Shown here one piece after another: positions 8,281 to 21,000 of a stretch of DNA of 64,000 nt (positions are counted from its first letter, which is position 1; each line of letters starts with the position of its first letter). The stretch spans positions 16,458-80,457 of the forward strand of contig JAEYRU010000112.1 of NCBI GenBank assembly GCA_023435335.1, given 5' to 3'. Below the pieces are notes generated by a model. That model saw only the letters and a list, made by a program, of their open reading frames with translations. It searched no databases and was not told the origin of the DNA. The position numbers and the translations under genes were made by a program. This DNA comes from Pseudomonadota bacterium. Its GTDB lineage: Bacteria; Pseudomonadota; Alphaproteobacteria; Rhizobiales; Rhizobiaceae.

Positions 8281-8375
8281 GGCCCTTCTCCTGCCGCAGC
8301 CCTGGCAAAATCGCCTATCGGCTTAATTCGCCTCAATATTTCGCTTTTTGATAAATCTTCCCTTAACGGGCCAAG

Positions 8376-8789
8376 TCAGAGCAGGTCGATCAGGTGCGCG
8401 ATCAGCGGAATATCGGCGTCTGGCATCGCATAGTCGCGCATCTGCTTTGGGCGCACCCACTTCAGCGCCTGGTGCTCCTTCGCCACCGGCGTACCCCAGA
8501 AGCGGCGGCAAACGAAAAGCGGCATCAGCAGATGAAAGCTTTCGTAGGAATGGCTGGCGAAGGTCAGCGGGGCGAGGCACGCCACCTTGGTCTCGACGTC
8601 GAGTTCCTCCTTGAGTTCGCGCACCACCGCCTCCTCCGGGGTCTCGCCGCCTTCAACCTTGCCCCCGGGAAACTCCCACAGGCCGGCAAGCTGCTTGCCC
8701 TCGGGCCGCTGTGCGATCAGCACCCGCCCATCAGCGTCGACCAGCGCGCAGGCGACGACAAGGACGAGGGGTTTGGAGTTGCCAGCCAT
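8376..8789 (-). CDS. mutT: (Deoxy)nucleoside triphosphate pyrophosphohydrolase MutT
   Basis: 137-residue Nudix hydrolase with a canonical box: Gly43-x5-Glu49-x7-Arg57-Glu58-Leu-x-Glu61-Glu62. The IAQRPEGKQLAGLWEFPGGK segment is diagnostic of MutT-type enzymes that remove 8-oxo-dGTP. ATG 8789 lies two bases after the stop of the GNAT gene, giving the operon argJ-GNAT-mutT common in rhizobia. An upstream in-frame extension runs back into the GNAT gene and is not credible. Confidence 0.92.
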   Translation of the reverse strand: MAGNSKPLVLVVACALVDADGRVLIAQRPEGKQLAGLWEFPGGKVEGGETPEEAVVRELKEELDVETKVACLAPLTFASHSYESFHLLMPLFVCRRFWGTPVAKEHQALKWVRPKQMRDYAMPDADIPLIAHLIDLL

Positions 8790-8791
8790 CG

Positions 8792-9562
8792 TCAGGCCGG
8801 CAACGCGCGGTAGTGGTAGCGATAGACTTCCGCGAAACGGAGCGAGCGGTAGAGCGAGAGCGCAGGCTCGTTGTCCGCCTCGACCTGCAGCCAGGCTATG
8901 GTGGCGCCCCTCAGCCTCGCCCATTTGAGCGCCGACAGGATCAAGCGCCGCGCATAACCCTTGCGGCGCTCGCCTTCCGCCGTGGCAATCTCGAATAATC
9001 CCGCGAGTTCACCGTCGTGGACGCAGATTGCGCTGGCCACAGGTTCTCCTGCCTCTTCCAATACAAAGAGCCCGGCTTGGGGCTCGATGGAGCTGATGAT
9101 CTCGGTGAGGCCCGGCCGCATGGCGGGGTCGCGGCCGTGTATGCGGATCGCCGCGGTGATGAAACGCCCCATGTCCTTGAGCGGTATCTGGTTCATGGCG
9201 CCGGCGACGCTGTTTTCGGCAAGGGGCATTGCCAGGACCAGAGATTCGGAGAATCGCTGCCAGCCCTCGCCATCGAAATAGCTGGAAAGCGTCTCGCCGG
9301 CCAGCGGCGACATGCGAAAGATCAGGGGGCGTCCGTATGCCTCGAAGCGGCGGCCCGCGCGCGATATGCGCTCGGATATTCCCTGCGAATCGCCCGGATC
9401 GAGCGGATTCACCGAGTTCAGGCGCTTTGCGGCGTGGCCAGCCGTCAGCCGGATCACCCAAGTGCCGTCATAATGCACCGAGGCGGCCGGCCAGGCGCGG
9501 AATCCAGCCGCTTCGAAACGCCGGGCAATCCCCAATGGAGTGGTGTTCAAGAGATCGGACAT
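8792..9562 (-). CDS. GNAT family N-acetyltransferase
   Basis: 256-residue protein whose C-terminal 120 residues form a GNAT domain: LFEIATAEGERRKGYARRLI (acetyl-CoA loop), then ADNEPALSLYRSLRFAEVYRYHYR. The N-terminal half lacks a clear second motif set and may be a degenerate GNAT copy. It follows argJ by eight bases and precedes mutT by two. Substrate unknown. Confidence 0.85.
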   Translation of the reverse strand: MSDLLNTTPLGIARRFEAAGFRAWPAASVHYDGTWVIRLTAGHAAKRLNSVNPLDPGDSQGISERISRAGRRFEAYGRPLIFRMSPLAGETLSSYFDGEGWQRFSESLVLAMPLAENSVAGAMNQIPLKDMGRFITAAIRIHGRDPAMRPGLTEIISSIEPQAGLFVLEEAGEPVASAICVHDGELAGLFEIATAEGERRKGYARRLILSALKWARLRGATIAWLQVEADNEPALSLYRSLRFAEVYRYHYRALPA

Positions 9563-9570
9563 CTAGCCGA

Positions 9571-10812
9571 TCAGCTCCGGTAGTCGCCATTGATGGCAAC
9601 ATATTCCTTCGTCAGGTCGCAGGTGTAGACCGTGGCCTTGCCACGGCCGAGGCCAATGTCGGCGCGGATGCGGATATGGTCGCGCTTCATGTACGCAGAC
9701 GTCTCGGCCTCCGAATAGACGGGATCGCGCTCGCCCTCATGCGCCAGGCGGGTATCCCCGAACCAGATCGAAAGCCGGTCGCGGTCGGCCGGTTCGCCGG
9801 CCTTGCCGACAGCCATTACCACGCGGCCCCAATTCGCATCCTCCCCGGCGATAGCCGTCTTGACCAGCGGCGAATTGGCGATCGAGAGGGCGATCCTCTT
9901 GGCCGAGCGCGACGATTTCGCGCCCTCGACCGTGACCTCCACGAATTTGCGTGCTCCCTCCCCGTCCTTCACGACCTGCAGGGCCAGTGACTTGAGCACC
10001 TTGTTCAGGGCGCGGCGAAACGAAGAAAGCCGCGGATCGGCCGGATCGGCTATCTCGGGCGCGCCGCGTCTGGCGGCCGCTCCCGTGGCGAACAGCATGA
10101 GTGTGTCGCTGGTCGAGGTGTCACTGTCGACGGTGACCGCGTTGAAGGTCTTGCCGACGCCTTTGGAGAGCAGTGATTGCAGCACCGGCGCCGCCAGCGC
10201 GGCGTCCGTCGCCACGAAGGAAAGCATCGTCGCCATGTCCGGCGCGATCATGCCGGCTCCCTTGGCGATGCCGTTTATCGTCACCGTGGCGCCGCCTATC
10301 TCGGCGGTCGCGGTGGCGTATTTCGGATAGGTGTCGGTGGTCATGATCGCCTTGCCGGCCTCTGACCACTGGGCCGGCCGCGCGTCTTTCGCCATGCCCT
10401 CGAGCAGGTGTGCGAAGCGAGCGGCGTCCAGCGGTTCACCGATGACACCGGTGGAGGCGAGGAAGACGTCCTGGACAGCGCATCCCGCGGCCTTTGCCGC
10501 CGCCTCTGCCGTCATCGCCGTCGTCTCGCGCCCCTTCTTCCCGGTGAAGGCGTTGGCGTTGCCGGAATTGACCACCAGCGCACGCGCGCCGCCGCCCGCG
10601 AGGTTGCGGCGGCAGAAATCGACAGGAGCCGAGGGGCATTTCGAGCGGGTGAAGACGCCGGCGGCCGTGGTCCCCTCGTCGAAGACCATCAGCATGAGGT
10701 CGGTGCGCCCCTTGTACTTGATGCCGGCCTGCGCCGTAGCGATGCGCACGCCTTCGATCGCAGGCATCTTCGGGAATGACTTGGGAGCAAGGGGGGAGAT
10801 GGTGTCGGACAT
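9571..10812 (-). CDS. argJ: Bifunctional ornithine acetyltransferase / N-acetylglutamate synthase ArgJ
   Basis: Arginine biosynthesis: moves acetyl from N-acetylornithine to glutamate, and may also use acetyl-CoA. 413 residues, full length. The precursor self-cleaves before the nucleophile Thr195 in [16 protein letters not shown], giving alpha and beta chains. The C-terminal [10 protein letters not shown] is the conserved end. No strong Shine-Dalgarno is visible; an 18-base dyad covers the 5' leader (separate entry). Operon with GNAT and mutT; the parvulin gene lies 159 bases upstream on the same strand. Confidence 0.95.
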   Translation of the reverse strand: MSDTISPLAPKSFPKMPAIEGVRIATAQAGIKYKGRTDLMLMVFDEGTTAAGVFTRSKCPSAPVDFCRRNLAGGGARALVVNSGNANAFTGKKGRETTAMTAEAAAKAAGCAVQDVFLASTGVIGEPLDAARFAHLLEGMAKDARPAQWSEAGKAIMTTDTYPKYATATAEIGGATVTINGIAKGAGMIAPDMATMLSFVATDAALAAPVLQSLLSKGVGKTFNAVTVDSDTSTSDTLMLFATGAAARRGAPEIADPADPRLSSFRRALNKVLKSLALQVVKDGEGARKFVEVTVEGAKSSRSAKRIALSIANSPLVKTAIAGEDANWGRVVMAVGKAGEPADRDRLSIWFGDTRLAHEGERDPVYSEAETSAYMKRDHIRIRADIGLGRGKATVYTCDLTKEYVAINGDYRS

Positions 10813-10818
10813 GGGAAT

Positions 10819-10836
10819 GCCTGTTCTGGAACAGGC
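10819..10836 (-). promoter_or_regulatory. Dyad in argJ 5' leader
   Basis: GCCTGTTC-TG-GAACAGGC, two perfect 8-base arms, ends six bases before the argJ start codon. On the mRNA it can form a hairpin that contains the only AGG near the start. It could be a repressor operator or a translation-limiting hairpin; neither is shown. Confidence 0.35.
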
Positions 10837-10971
10837 ACCGTTTGCCCCAAGCGCGCCGCGCGCGCAAGGCTCACCCCGAACGTGCGCCGGCAGGATAAGC
10901 GGAAACCATGACGACTGGAGTCCGCCGCGGCCGTCGCCGGTGCGTCGAAACGCGCACGGGCGGCAATCGCG

Positions 10972-11844
10972 CTACTGGTTGGGCTGCTGCGGCCTGTCGA
11001 GTTCCTCGACCGCCTTCTTCAGCTCCGCATCGGCGATATCCACCTCGGCGGAACCGCGCAGCGCGGCAGCCTGCTCGAAATATTTCTCACGCAGCATGAG
11101 CGAGCGTATCTGTCCCTGCACCTGCTCGAATGCCGGGGGCTGCTGCGGCCGCTTGTCGGTCACCTTGATCACATGGAAGCCGAACTGTGTCTGCACGGGT
11201 GCCTTGGAGTGCTCCCCCACTTCGAGCGCAAAGACTGCCTGCTCGAATTCCGGGACCATGCGGCCGGGGCCGAAATAGCCGAGATCCCCGCCTTGCGCCG
11301 CCGCGCCGTCAGTCGACTTCGCCTTGGCGATCTCGGCGAAATCCGCGCCACCCTCGAGCTCGGCGATGATGGCCTTCGCTTCGTCCTCGGTCTTCACCAG
11401 TATGTGTGAGGCCCGTGTTTCGTTGACCGCCGGAGCCGCCGCGATTTCCTGGTCGTAGCGCGCCCGAACGGCCTCTTCGGTCACTGCATTCGCAACGGAG
11501 TCGCTGACGAACTGGCTGTGCAGCGCACGCAGCCGCAGGAAATCCATGCGTCGCTTGAAGTCCTCGTTTTCGGAAACGCCCGCCTTTTCCGATTCCGCCG
11601 CCATAAGACGGATCTCGATCATTGCCGAAAGCGCGGCGGCCCGCTTCTGGTCCGGGGGAAGCTGTGCGAACTGCGGATCGAGTTCCGTCTCGGCCATCGC
11701 CAGCTCGGCCTCGGTTATCGACTGGCCGTTGACCGTAGCCACCACCTTGTCTTCCTGCGCCACGGCCAGTCCCGCCGAGAGGAGGGCCGCGGCCATGACC
11801 GCGCCGGTCCGTGCGACAAGACGGCGGCTGAGCAAAGCGAACAT
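10972..11844 (-). CDS. Periplasmic parvulin-type peptidyl-prolyl isomerase (SurA/PrsA-like)
   Basis: 290-residue foldase. A signal peptide (hydrophobic residues about 15-29, cleavage after AVA) is followed by a SurA-N-like helical domain ([20 protein letters not shown]) and a parvulin domain ([49 protein letters not shown]). It is expected to help outer-membrane or exported proteins fold, which suits its divergent position next to secA. ATG 11844 has GGAG upstream and starts the signal peptide; the frame extends far upstream antisense to secA but that part is not coding. Confidence 0.92.
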   Translation of the reverse strand: MFALLSRRLVARTGAVMAAALLSAGLAVAQEDKVVATVNGQSITEAELAMAETELDPQFAQLPPDQKRAAALSAMIEIRLMAAESEKAGVSENEDFKRRMDFLRLRALHSQFVSDSVANAVTEEAVRARYDQEIAAAPAVNETRASHILVKTEDEAKAIIAELEGGADFAEIAKAKSTDGAAAQGGDLGYFGPGRMVPEFEQAVFALEVGEHSKAPVQTQFGFHVIKVTDKRPQQPPAFEQVQGQIRSLMLREKYFEQAAALRGSAEVDIADAELKKAVEELDRPQQPNQ

Positions 11845-12078
11845 GAAACTTACTCCGGTTCGGGTTTCGGAAGTGATCCAGATCAGCCCGAATATGGCGG
11901 TTTTTTGCTGGCTGGGCCGGGTTCCGGCGCGTTGACATCGCCGGGGGCCCCTCTTATCTGTCCTTCGTCTTTGCGTCCACAACCCTTTTCGGGCGCTTTT
12001 TTGACGTATGGGACCGCATGGAGTTCCCGGCCGCGGTTCCTGCCGGCCCGGCAATCTTCGCATCGAAAGGACCATTTG

Positions 12079-14808
<2,730 letters not shown>

Positions 14809-14838
14809 GGCGATCCGCGGGGGGAGTGCGCCGCGCGC

Positions 14839-15150
14839 CTAGATTCCCGAGCCGAACAGCTCCCCGGGATCGTCGCCCGCCCAGGGGGCCGGCATCTCCG
14901 GTGGCTGGCGCGCCCCTGCCTGGGGCATCGGCATCCAGCACAGCAGTTCCGGCTCTGCGTAGATGAACATCTGGCCGGGCTTCGAGTCGGCAGCGCGCCA
15001 TCCCTCCGTCCCCGACAGGTCGGCGCTTGCCCAGTAGACCATGTCGACCTCGGCCGGCCCCTGCTCGGTCGACCTGACGGTCACCAGTATCCGGGTCCCG
15101 TCCCTCGGCGCGTCCGCCATCGCGCGCCAGCCGTCGTTTTCGCTTGCCAT
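14839..15150 (-). CDS. Conserved hypothetical protein, DUF551-like
   Basis: 103 residues, starting with GWRAMADAPRDGTRILV, which resembles the W-x-M-x-A-P-x-D-G-T opening of the small DUF551-type proteins often found in rhizobia and phages. No catalytic motif, signal peptide or membrane segment. GAGAGG precedes ATG 15150. Convergent with secA (30-base gap). Function unknown. Confidence 0.65.
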   Translation of the reverse strand: MASENDGWRAMADAPRDGTRILVTVRSTEQGPAEVDMVYWASADLSGTEGWRAADSKPGQMFIYAEPELLCWMPMPQAGARQPPEMPAPWAGDDPGELFGSGI

Positions 15151-15316
15151 TCAGCCTCTCGCCGCTCACCTGGTCCGGCCCCGCGCCCATGCTAGCCGAC
15201 ACCTGTTCGCGGCTCCAGCCCGGATTGGGCGCGCGCAGCCGGCGCGCATTACGCCCAACCGTTTCTTAATGACTGCTGGTTAGCCTGCCAACCGATCGGA
15301 AAACGGAGTGTATCGC

Positions 15317-16726
15317 GTGCGCTTTTCCGCTGCCGCAACGGCCGGGCGTCTGCTTCCGCAGCGCATGGTTTCGCGTGCGCAGCCGTATCTCGAACGCGTC
15401 GATATGCTGGTCAATGACCGCGGGGGAGAAGGCGAAGCCGGTCGGATATCGCTGGCGGCGTTCGCGATCCGCATCGTCAGCGCGATGATCGCTCTGGTCA
15501 GCCAGGTGCTGCTTGCCCGCTGGCTGGGCAGCTTCGAGTACGGCATCTTCGTACTGGTCTGGGTGACGATGATCATCGTCGGCAACCTGTCCTGTGTGGG
15601 CTTCCACACATCAGCGATCCGCTTTATCCCCGAATACAGGGAGACAGGCCGGCTGGCCGAACTGCGCGGCATTCTGCTGACGAGCAAGGTATTCGTGCTC
15701 GGGGCCTCGACGCTGGTCGCAGGTGCGGGCGCGGCCGGCGTATGGCTCCTCTCGGACACGGTCGAGTCCTATTACGTCGTTCCCTTCTATCTCGGCCTGG
15801 TGTGCCTACCGATGATCGCGCTGTCGGACGTGCTGCAGGGCATCGCCCGCGCCAATGCATGGGCGATCTCGGCACTGTCGGTCATCTATCTGGTGCGACC
15901 TTTGCTGATCCTTGCCTTTATGGCGCTGGCGCTGCTGCTGGGCTACGCGCCGTCCGCGCAGACGGCTGTGCTGGCCGCCATAGCGGCAACCTACGCCACG
16001 ACGCTCTACCAGCTAGTCACCGTGTCGGCGCGCATCGACCGTCGCATTCCGGCCGGGCCGCGAAAGGTCGAGTTCGGCATGTGGCTGGCCGTGTCGTTGC
16101 CGATCTTCCTGGTGGAAGGCTTCTTCTTTCTCCTGACGAACGCCGACGTGCTGATGGTTGGCTACTTCCGCGACCCGCACGACGTCGCTGTCTACTATGC
16201 GACCGTAAAGGTGCTGGCGCTCGTCCATTTCGTATATTTCGCCGTCAAGGCGGGCGTCGCGCAGAAATACGCTGAACTGATGCACAGGGATCGCGGCGCC
16301 GGCCTGGCGCGCTTCGCCCGCCTGACCGTCTCCTGGACCTTCTGGCCGTCGCTCGCGATGGGCATACTCCTGGTGATCGCGGGCAGGCCGCTGCTGATGC
16401 TGTTCGGCCCCGGTTTTGAGGAAGGCTACGCGCTGCTTTTCCTGCTGGTGCCCGGCGTGCTTGCGCGCGCGGCCGTCGGCCCGGCCGAAAGCCTGCTGAC
16501 CATGACCGGCCATCAGAACGTCTGCGCCGCGATCTATTCGGCAGCGCTCGCGCTCAATGTCGGGCTGAACGTTTTACTCATCCCGCAATACGGGCTCTGG
16601 GGCGCCGCCCTGGGCACCGCGCTTGCCACGCTCTTCGAGGCCGGCGCTCTGGCGCTGACCGTATGGCGGACGCACGGCGTCGCGATGGTGATATTCGCAC
16701 CGAAGCTATCGATGGAGACCGCCTGA
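15317..16726 (+). CDS. Polysaccharide flippase-like membrane protein (Wzx/MATE-type)
   Basis: About 469 residues with 12 or so hydrophobic segments, matching oligosaccharide flippases of the MOP superfamily: the SLAAFAIRIVSAMIALVSQVLLARWLGSFEYGIF opening is typical. It would move a lipid-linked glycan across the inner membrane. GTG 15317 was chosen because GGAG sits eight bases upstream; GTG 15308 and ATG 15365 are alternatives. Its stop overlaps by one base the ATG of a CelD-like acyltransferase gene, so the two probably work together on a surface polysaccharide. No glycosyltransferase is adjacent. Confidence 0.85.
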   Translation: MRFSAAATAGRLLPQRMVSRAQPYLERVDMLVNDRGGEGEAGRISLAAFAIRIVSAMIALVSQVLLARWLGSFEYGIFVLVWVTMIIVGNLSCVGFHTSAIRFIPEYRETGRLAELRGILLTSKVFVLGASTLVAGAGAAGVWLLSDTVESYYVVPFYLGLVCLPMIALSDVLQGIARANAWAISALSVIYLVRPLLILAFMALALLLGYAPSAQTAVLAAIAATYATTLYQLVTVSARIDRRIPAGPRKVEFGMWLAVSLPIFLVEGFFFLLTNADVLMVGYFRDPHDVAVYYATVKVLALVHFVYFAVKAGVAQKYAELMHRDRGAGLARFARLTVSWTFWPSLAMGILLVIAGRPLLMLFGPGFEEGYALLFLLVPGVLARAAVGPAESLLTMTGHQNVCAAIYSAALALNVGLNVLLIPQYGLWGAALGTALATLFEAGALALTVWRTHGVAMVIFAPKLSMETA

Positions 16727-17979
16727 TGGCTGTCGTGCCTATCCTTGAGGAAGTCAGCACCCCCGGTCCGATCCTGGCAGGTCTGCGCCCTGATCCGGCC
16801 CGACTGGAAGCGCTGGGCGAGGCGAAATCGCGCACGCTTGCCATCTACCCGGCTTCGGCGGGCTTCGATCTCGTTGAGGAACTCGATCATCTCTGCGCCC
16901 GCTCCGTGGAGCCCAACATCTTCTTCAATCCGCGCTTCCTGGCCCCGGCCATGCCGCGCCTGGAGGACAAGGAAATCCGCCTCGCCGTCATCCGCGACAA
17001 TGACGACGGGCGCAGCCGGCTCCGACTGCTCGTGCCTTTTTCGGTCGAGCGTCCCACTGTCCCATTCGGCGTGCCTATAATGCGCACCTGGTCGAACCCC
17101 TTTGGCCCGCTGGGTACGCCACTGGTCGACCATGACGACCCGGAAGGGGTTATTGCCGACTTCTTCTCGCTTCTGGCCCGTCCGCACCTCAAGCTTCCCC
17201 GGGTATTCGTGCTGCCTGAAGTGCGTCTCGATGGACCCTTCGCGGCTATCCTCAGCACCTTCGCGGCTAGCCGCAATTTGACGCTGGTCACGACCGGACA
17301 GAGCGAGCGGCCCTTCCTGCAGAGCACGCTAGAAGGCGACGACTATCTCAAGCAGGCGCTGCGTCCGCACCATCTTCGCGAGTTCCGGCGGTTGCGTCGG
17401 CGGCTCGCCGATGTCGGGGCACTGGAGCATCACGTTGCCCGCAGCGAGACCGACATCCGGCTCGGAGTCGAGGCCTTCCTAAGCCTGGAGGCGGCCGGGT
17501 GGAAGGGGCGCGAGCGCACCGCCATGGCGACCGACCGCTATCGCGCCGCGTTTGCCCGCGAGGCCGTTCACCGGCTAGCCGAGCGTGACCTTTGCCGCAT
17601 CCACACGCTGACCCTCGACGGGAAGGTGATTGCCTGCCTGATCGTGTTCATCGAGTCCGGCACCGCCTACACCTGGAAGACCACCTACGATGAGGCGTAT
17701 TCGGCCTACTCGCCCGGCACGCTGCTGATGCTGGACGTAACCCGGTACCATCTCGACGATCCGAACATTCTCGGAACCGATTCCTGCGCGACCGCCGATC
17801 ATCCTATAATGAGTCGCATCTGGACCGAGCGACGGCCCACAGGCACCCTAGTGGTGGCGCTGGCGCCGGACGCGGACAGGCTTGCGCGGCAGGCCGCCTC
17901 CCAGTTGCACCTCTATCAGGAAACGCGCAACCTCGCCCGCAGGCTGCGGGACCGGGTTCGCGGCCTGCTCAGACGCTGA
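16726..17979 (+). CDS. GNAT/BioF2-like (CelD-type) acyltransferase
   Basis: 417-residue cytosolic protein of the FemAB/Acetyltransf_6 group. Landmarks: PNIFFNPRFLAPAM (about 56-69), LRPHHLREFRRLRRRLADVG in the middle, and the acyl-CoA-fold stretch DGKVIACLIVFIESGTAYTWKTTYDEAYSAYSPGTLL. Relatives called CelD occur with cellulose or exopolysaccharide genes and are thought to acylate sugar precursors; activity is inferred. ATG 16726 shares its A with the flippase stop codon, indicating translational coupling. Confidence 0.8.
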   Translation: MAVVPILEEVSTPGPILAGLRPDPARLEALGEAKSRTLAIYPASAGFDLVEELDHLCARSVEPNIFFNPRFLAPAMPRLEDKEIRLAVIRDNDDGRSRLRLLVPFSVERPTVPFGVPIMRTWSNPFGPLGTPLVDHDDPEGVIADFFSLLARPHLKLPRVFVLPEVRLDGPFAAILSTFAASRNLTLVTTGQSERPFLQSTLEGDDYLKQALRPHHLREFRRLRRRLADVGALEHHVARSETDIRLGVEAFLSLEAAGWKGRERTAMATDRYRAAFAREAVHRLAERDLCRIHTLTLDGKVIACLIVFIESGTAYTWKTTYDEAYSAYSPGTLLMLDVTRYHLDDPNILGTDSCATADHPIMSRIWTERRPTGTLVVALAPDADRLARQAASQLHLYQETRNLARRLRDRVRGLLRR

Positions 17980-18007
17980 GGCTTGCCGGTGGAGAGCGGG
18001 AGCCTTG

Positions 18008-21000
18008 CTAGCCCGTTTTTCGGGCGGCGCCGGCGCCGGCCATCCACGTCTCTACCTTCTCTAGAAGCGCCTTCGGGCTTATCGGCTTGGACAGGTAGTC
18101 GTCCATGCCAGCTTCGATGCAGCGCTCGCGGTCGCCCTTCAGCGCATGCGCCGTGACGCCGACGATCGGCACGTGCCCGCCCGATTGCGCCTCCAGTTCA
18201 CGAATCGCGGCGGTCGCCTCCAGCCCGTTCATCCCCGGCATGGAAACGTCCATCAGGATCATGGTCGGCTGCTTCTCGCGGTAGGCCTCCACTGCCAGCT
18301 GGCCGTTGCCTACTATGTGATACCTGAAACTGGTCTCGCTGAGAATCTGCGTGAACACCAGCTGGTTCACCTCATTGTCCTCGGCGACGAGTATGTCGAT
18401 CCCTGCCGCGGCTGCGGGCTGCGCGGGCTTTTCGGCCGTCGCGGGAGCCGCCGGGACTGGGCGCGATCCGGAGGGGCGCGCAGGCATCGGCTCAGTCGGT
18501 CGCGGCACGATAGGCGTCACCGTCCCGGCGCGCGCGCGGCGCTTCTGGATCGCCGCGACCAGCGTCTCCAGCAGAAGCGAGGACCGCACCGGCTTGATGA
18601 GCTGGGCGTCGATCGCCAGATCGCGGTAATGCGCGTTGGTCATCGACTGATCGACCGAGGTCAGCATGACGATCGGCACGTCCGAGATGCCCTTTGTCGA
18701 ACGGATGATGCGCGCCGCTTCCGCGCCCGTCATTCCGGGCATCTGGTAGTCCAGGATGACGCAGTCGACCGCGACGCCGAAGGATGCGGCCGCCTTCAGC
18801 ACCTCTATGCCGACGGGCCCGCTTTCCGCCGCACAGGCGTCGAACCTCCAGGAAATCATCTGCTCCGACAGGATGGCCCTGTTGACGGCGTTGTCGTCCA
18901 CTATGAGAACGCGTGCACCGGTGACATCCATTGGCGTGATCCTTTCCACGTCCGGCTTGCCGGTATGCTCGAGCTCGACGTCGAACCAGAAGGTCGATCC
19001 CTCGCCTTCGACGCTTTCCACTCCCAGCGTCCCGCCCATCAGGTCGACGAGGCGCGACGTTATCGCGAGGCCCAGCCCGGTACCTTCATGCCGCCGGGTT
19101 GAGGACGCATCCACCTGGCTGAACTTGTCGAACACGAGCTGCAGCTTGTCCGCGGGGATGCCGATGCCGGTATCGTGAACGCTTATCTTCAGGCGCGTCG
19201 CGGTGCCGACGTCCTCCCCGGTGACCTCCACAAGCACGTGCCCAGTATCGGTGAACTTCACCGCATTGCCGAGCAGGTTGGTGATGATCTGCCGGATGCG
19301 GCCGACATCGCCGATGAAGGTGTGGTGCAGGCCGGGCTCCACACGGACGATCAGTTCCAGGTCCTTCTCCTTGGCCCGCGTCGAGACCAGCGTGGCCACG
19401 TCCTCAATCGCCTCGGTGAGATTGAACGGAGCCGGGTCAAGCACCAGCTGGCCGGCGTCGATCTTGGAGAAGTCCAGAATGTCGTTGATGATCGTCAGCA
19501 GGGCGTTTCCGGACTTCATGATGATGTCGATGAAGGTCCGCTGCTTGGAGTCGAGTTCGGTCCTCGACATGAGTTCGGCCATGCCCAGCACGCCATTCAT
19601 GGGCGTGCGAATTTCGTGGCTCATATTGGCGAGGAATTCCGACTTTGCCCGATCGGCGAGGATCGCCTTCTTGCGCGCCTCCTCCAGTTCGGCCTCGCGC
19701 CGCTTCAGTTCGGTGATGTCGGTGGTCGAGCCAATGAGGTAGAGCGAGCCGTCGGTGGCCGTGAACGCGCCCTTGCGCGCCATCTGGTGGCGCGTCGAAC
19801 CGTCGGGATGTACGATGACTTCTTCCAGCTCGATCATCTTGCCATGTTCGAGCACGTCCCGGTCCGCATTCATCAGGGCTTCGCCCTGGTGGCCAAAGAC
19901 CTCCTCGTCAGTCTTGCCGAGGGCCTCCTGCTCGGAATATCCGGTGAGGTCGCACCACCCCTTGTTCACGTACATCAGCCTTAGATCCGGCTTCTTGGCG
20001 TAGATCGCCACCGGCACGTTGTCGATCAGGTTCCGGAACACCTCGTTCTCGCGCATGCTTTCGCGCAGCGCCGCCTCGCGTTCCTTGATCTCTGTGATGT
20101 CGATCCTGACGCCGACGAAGAACCCGTCCGGCGTGCGCGAATCAATGACCTTCTGCCACCCACCGTTGAGGCTCTGACGCTCGGATTCTGCGTGGCTGAC
20201 GTGATATCTCTTGAGATATTCCTCGACCCAAGCCTCCGGGTTCGTGTCGTAAAGGGCGTCCAGCTTCGGGTCTCCGCTCTTGCGGAAGTAGCCCGCGCGG
20301 TGCGCCGCCTCGACCGCGTCGCGGATAGGGCGGCCCGGCTGCATCGCTTCCGATAGCGCCGGCAGCCCCTCGCGAATGAGCCGGTTGCCCGAGACGAACC
20401 GGTCGTTGCGATCGTAGATTATGACACCCGCCGGCAGCGAATCGAGGACGCTTTCAAGCTGCGCGCGCGCATCCTGGGCTTCCTTCGCCCGCCGCTTAAG
20501 TTCGGTAACGTCGAAGATCGTGCACGCGACGTAGCTCTTGTCGTCCGAGGTCTTCACCTTGTTCTTGCGCACCATCCGCGCGCCCTGCGAGCCCTCTAGT
20601 TCGTACTCCTCCTCGAGCTCGAAGGGGTCTCCCGTCTCGAGTACCGACCGTTCGTTCGCCTCGAAGGCTTCCGCTTCCGCTGGCGAAACGAAATCGCGCG
20701 CCTTGCGGCCCAGCATCGCTTCCGCCTCGACGCCGAAATAGGACGCGAACGCCTTGTTCACCAGCACGAAGTCGAGGTTCTCGTCTTTCACGAAGATCGG
20801 GTCGGCAACGCTGTTGATCACCGCGTCGGCGAGCTTCGCCTGTTCCAGCGCGTGCCCCAGCTGCGCCTCGCGTTCCTTCATCTCGGTGATGTCGTAGTAG
20901 GAGATCAGCCGCTTTCCGCCCGACAGGCTCGTCACGGAATAGATCATAGTGCAGCCGTCGGCGCGCCGGAACTCACGCGGCGGGACGTCGCCGTCCCTGA

